Assembly (NCBI GenBank): GCA_001303665.1
Contig: LJUF01000229.1
Span: 1 to 5,935, forward strand
Reading direction: 5' to 3'
Origin: Phycisphaerae bacterium SM23_33
GTDB lineage: Bacteria > Planctomycetota > Phycisphaerae > SM23-33
DNA length: 5,935 nucleotides
Part shown: piece by piece, positions 5,845-5,935 of the stretch
How the letters are laid out: each line of letters begins with the position of its first letter
How positions within the stretch are numbered: the stretch's first letter is position 1
The notes under the pieces: generated by a model
Told to the model about the DNA's origin: nothing
Seen by the model: the letters and a program-made list of their open reading frames with translations, nothing else
Database searches by the model: none
Program-made: the position numbers and the translations under genes

Positions 5845-5873
5845 ACTATACAGCATAGCCAAGTAGCTGTCAA
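5845..5873 (-). promoter_or_regulatory. Near-consensus sigma70 promoter of the PadR-membrane protein operon
   Basis: On the - strand, a perfect -35 TTGACA (5873-5868) is followed by an optimal 17-nt spacer and the -10 TATAGT (5850-5845), with one mismatch to TATAAT. Only 7 nt separate the -10 from the ATG at 5837, so initiation is expected at or within a base of the start codon. The region upstream of the -35 is relatively A/T-rich (about 5874-5892), which could help polymerase contact. It is the strongest promoter-like sequence in the window. Confidence 0.82.
5850..5870. promoter_or_regulatory. Candidate PadR operator (inverted repeat overlapping the promoter)
   Basis: ACAGC (5850-5854) and GCTGT (5866-5870) form an inverted repeat with 11 bp between, spanning the spacer and touching both promoter boxes. 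The half-site centres are 16 bp apart, a geometry a winged-helix dimer could read. It does not match the ATGT/ACAT half-sites of some PadR operators, so it is a candidate only. Confidence 0.4.
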
Positions 5874-5935
5874 TACATTTTACCGAGTTTTGTGCCGGCG
5901 GGCGAATATTCTGCCGCAGACCGAAAACCTTAGAT

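Noticed and set aside
1..5935. CRISPR array, tRNA or rRNA genes
   Set aside because: No regularly spaced direct repeats, tRNA cloverleaf arms or rRNA-like conserved stretches were seen on either strand.

Overview
The window is GC-rich, with strong G/C preference at third codon positions, and carries bacterial genes on both strands. The mix of a Gfo/Idh/MocA oxidoreductase, a divergent URO-D family protein, a possible glycoside-hydrolase-like C-terminus and a PadR/HAAS-type pair is most reminiscent of Planctomycetota, perhaps a Phycisphaerae-like lineage. That is an inference from gene content, because no rRNA or other taxonomic marker is present.

Layout. Positions 2-205 (+) are the C-terminal end of a gene that starts outside the window. 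It converges on 272-844 (-), a small unrecognised protein with two membrane segments and a plausible promoter at 901-928. Next is a complete IS4-family insertion sequence, 989-2408. It has 16-bp perfect terminal inverted repeats (23/28 matches over 28 bp), an 11-bp target duplication, and one intact transposase on the - strand with all DDE and Y-R-E-K residues. It sits in the intergenic region between the small membrane protein and a divergent + strand pair: a Gfo/Idh/MocA dehydrogenase (2482-3510) and a uroporphyrinogen-decarboxylase-superfamily protein (3563-4714). The pair is probably co-transcribed. Facing it, after a hairpin-bearing 50-bp gap, is a two-gene operon on the - strand: a PadR-type repressor (487-end strand order: 5837 down to 5487) whose stop codon overlaps the GTG start of a HAAS/DUF1700-like membrane protein (5490 down to 4765).

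How the parts work together. The dehydrogenase/URO-D pair looks catabolic or modifying, but its substrate cannot be read from sequence. The PadR-HAAS pair is a known kind of association in which a winged-helix repressor is encoded with a membrane protein carrying a PadR-associated helical domain. Its promoter is a near-consensus TTGACA-17-TATAGT placed so close to the ATG that the transcript should be leaderless, and an inverted repeat within the promoter suggests autoregulation.

The most distinctive structural observation is at the IS. Removing the element and one target copy restores a 15-bp perfect interrupted palindrome, GCGATTG-A-CAATCGC, with the insertion centred exactly on it, upstream of the dehydrogenase gene. 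I see no evidence for a wholly new multi-gene system; most of the window is explained by known families.
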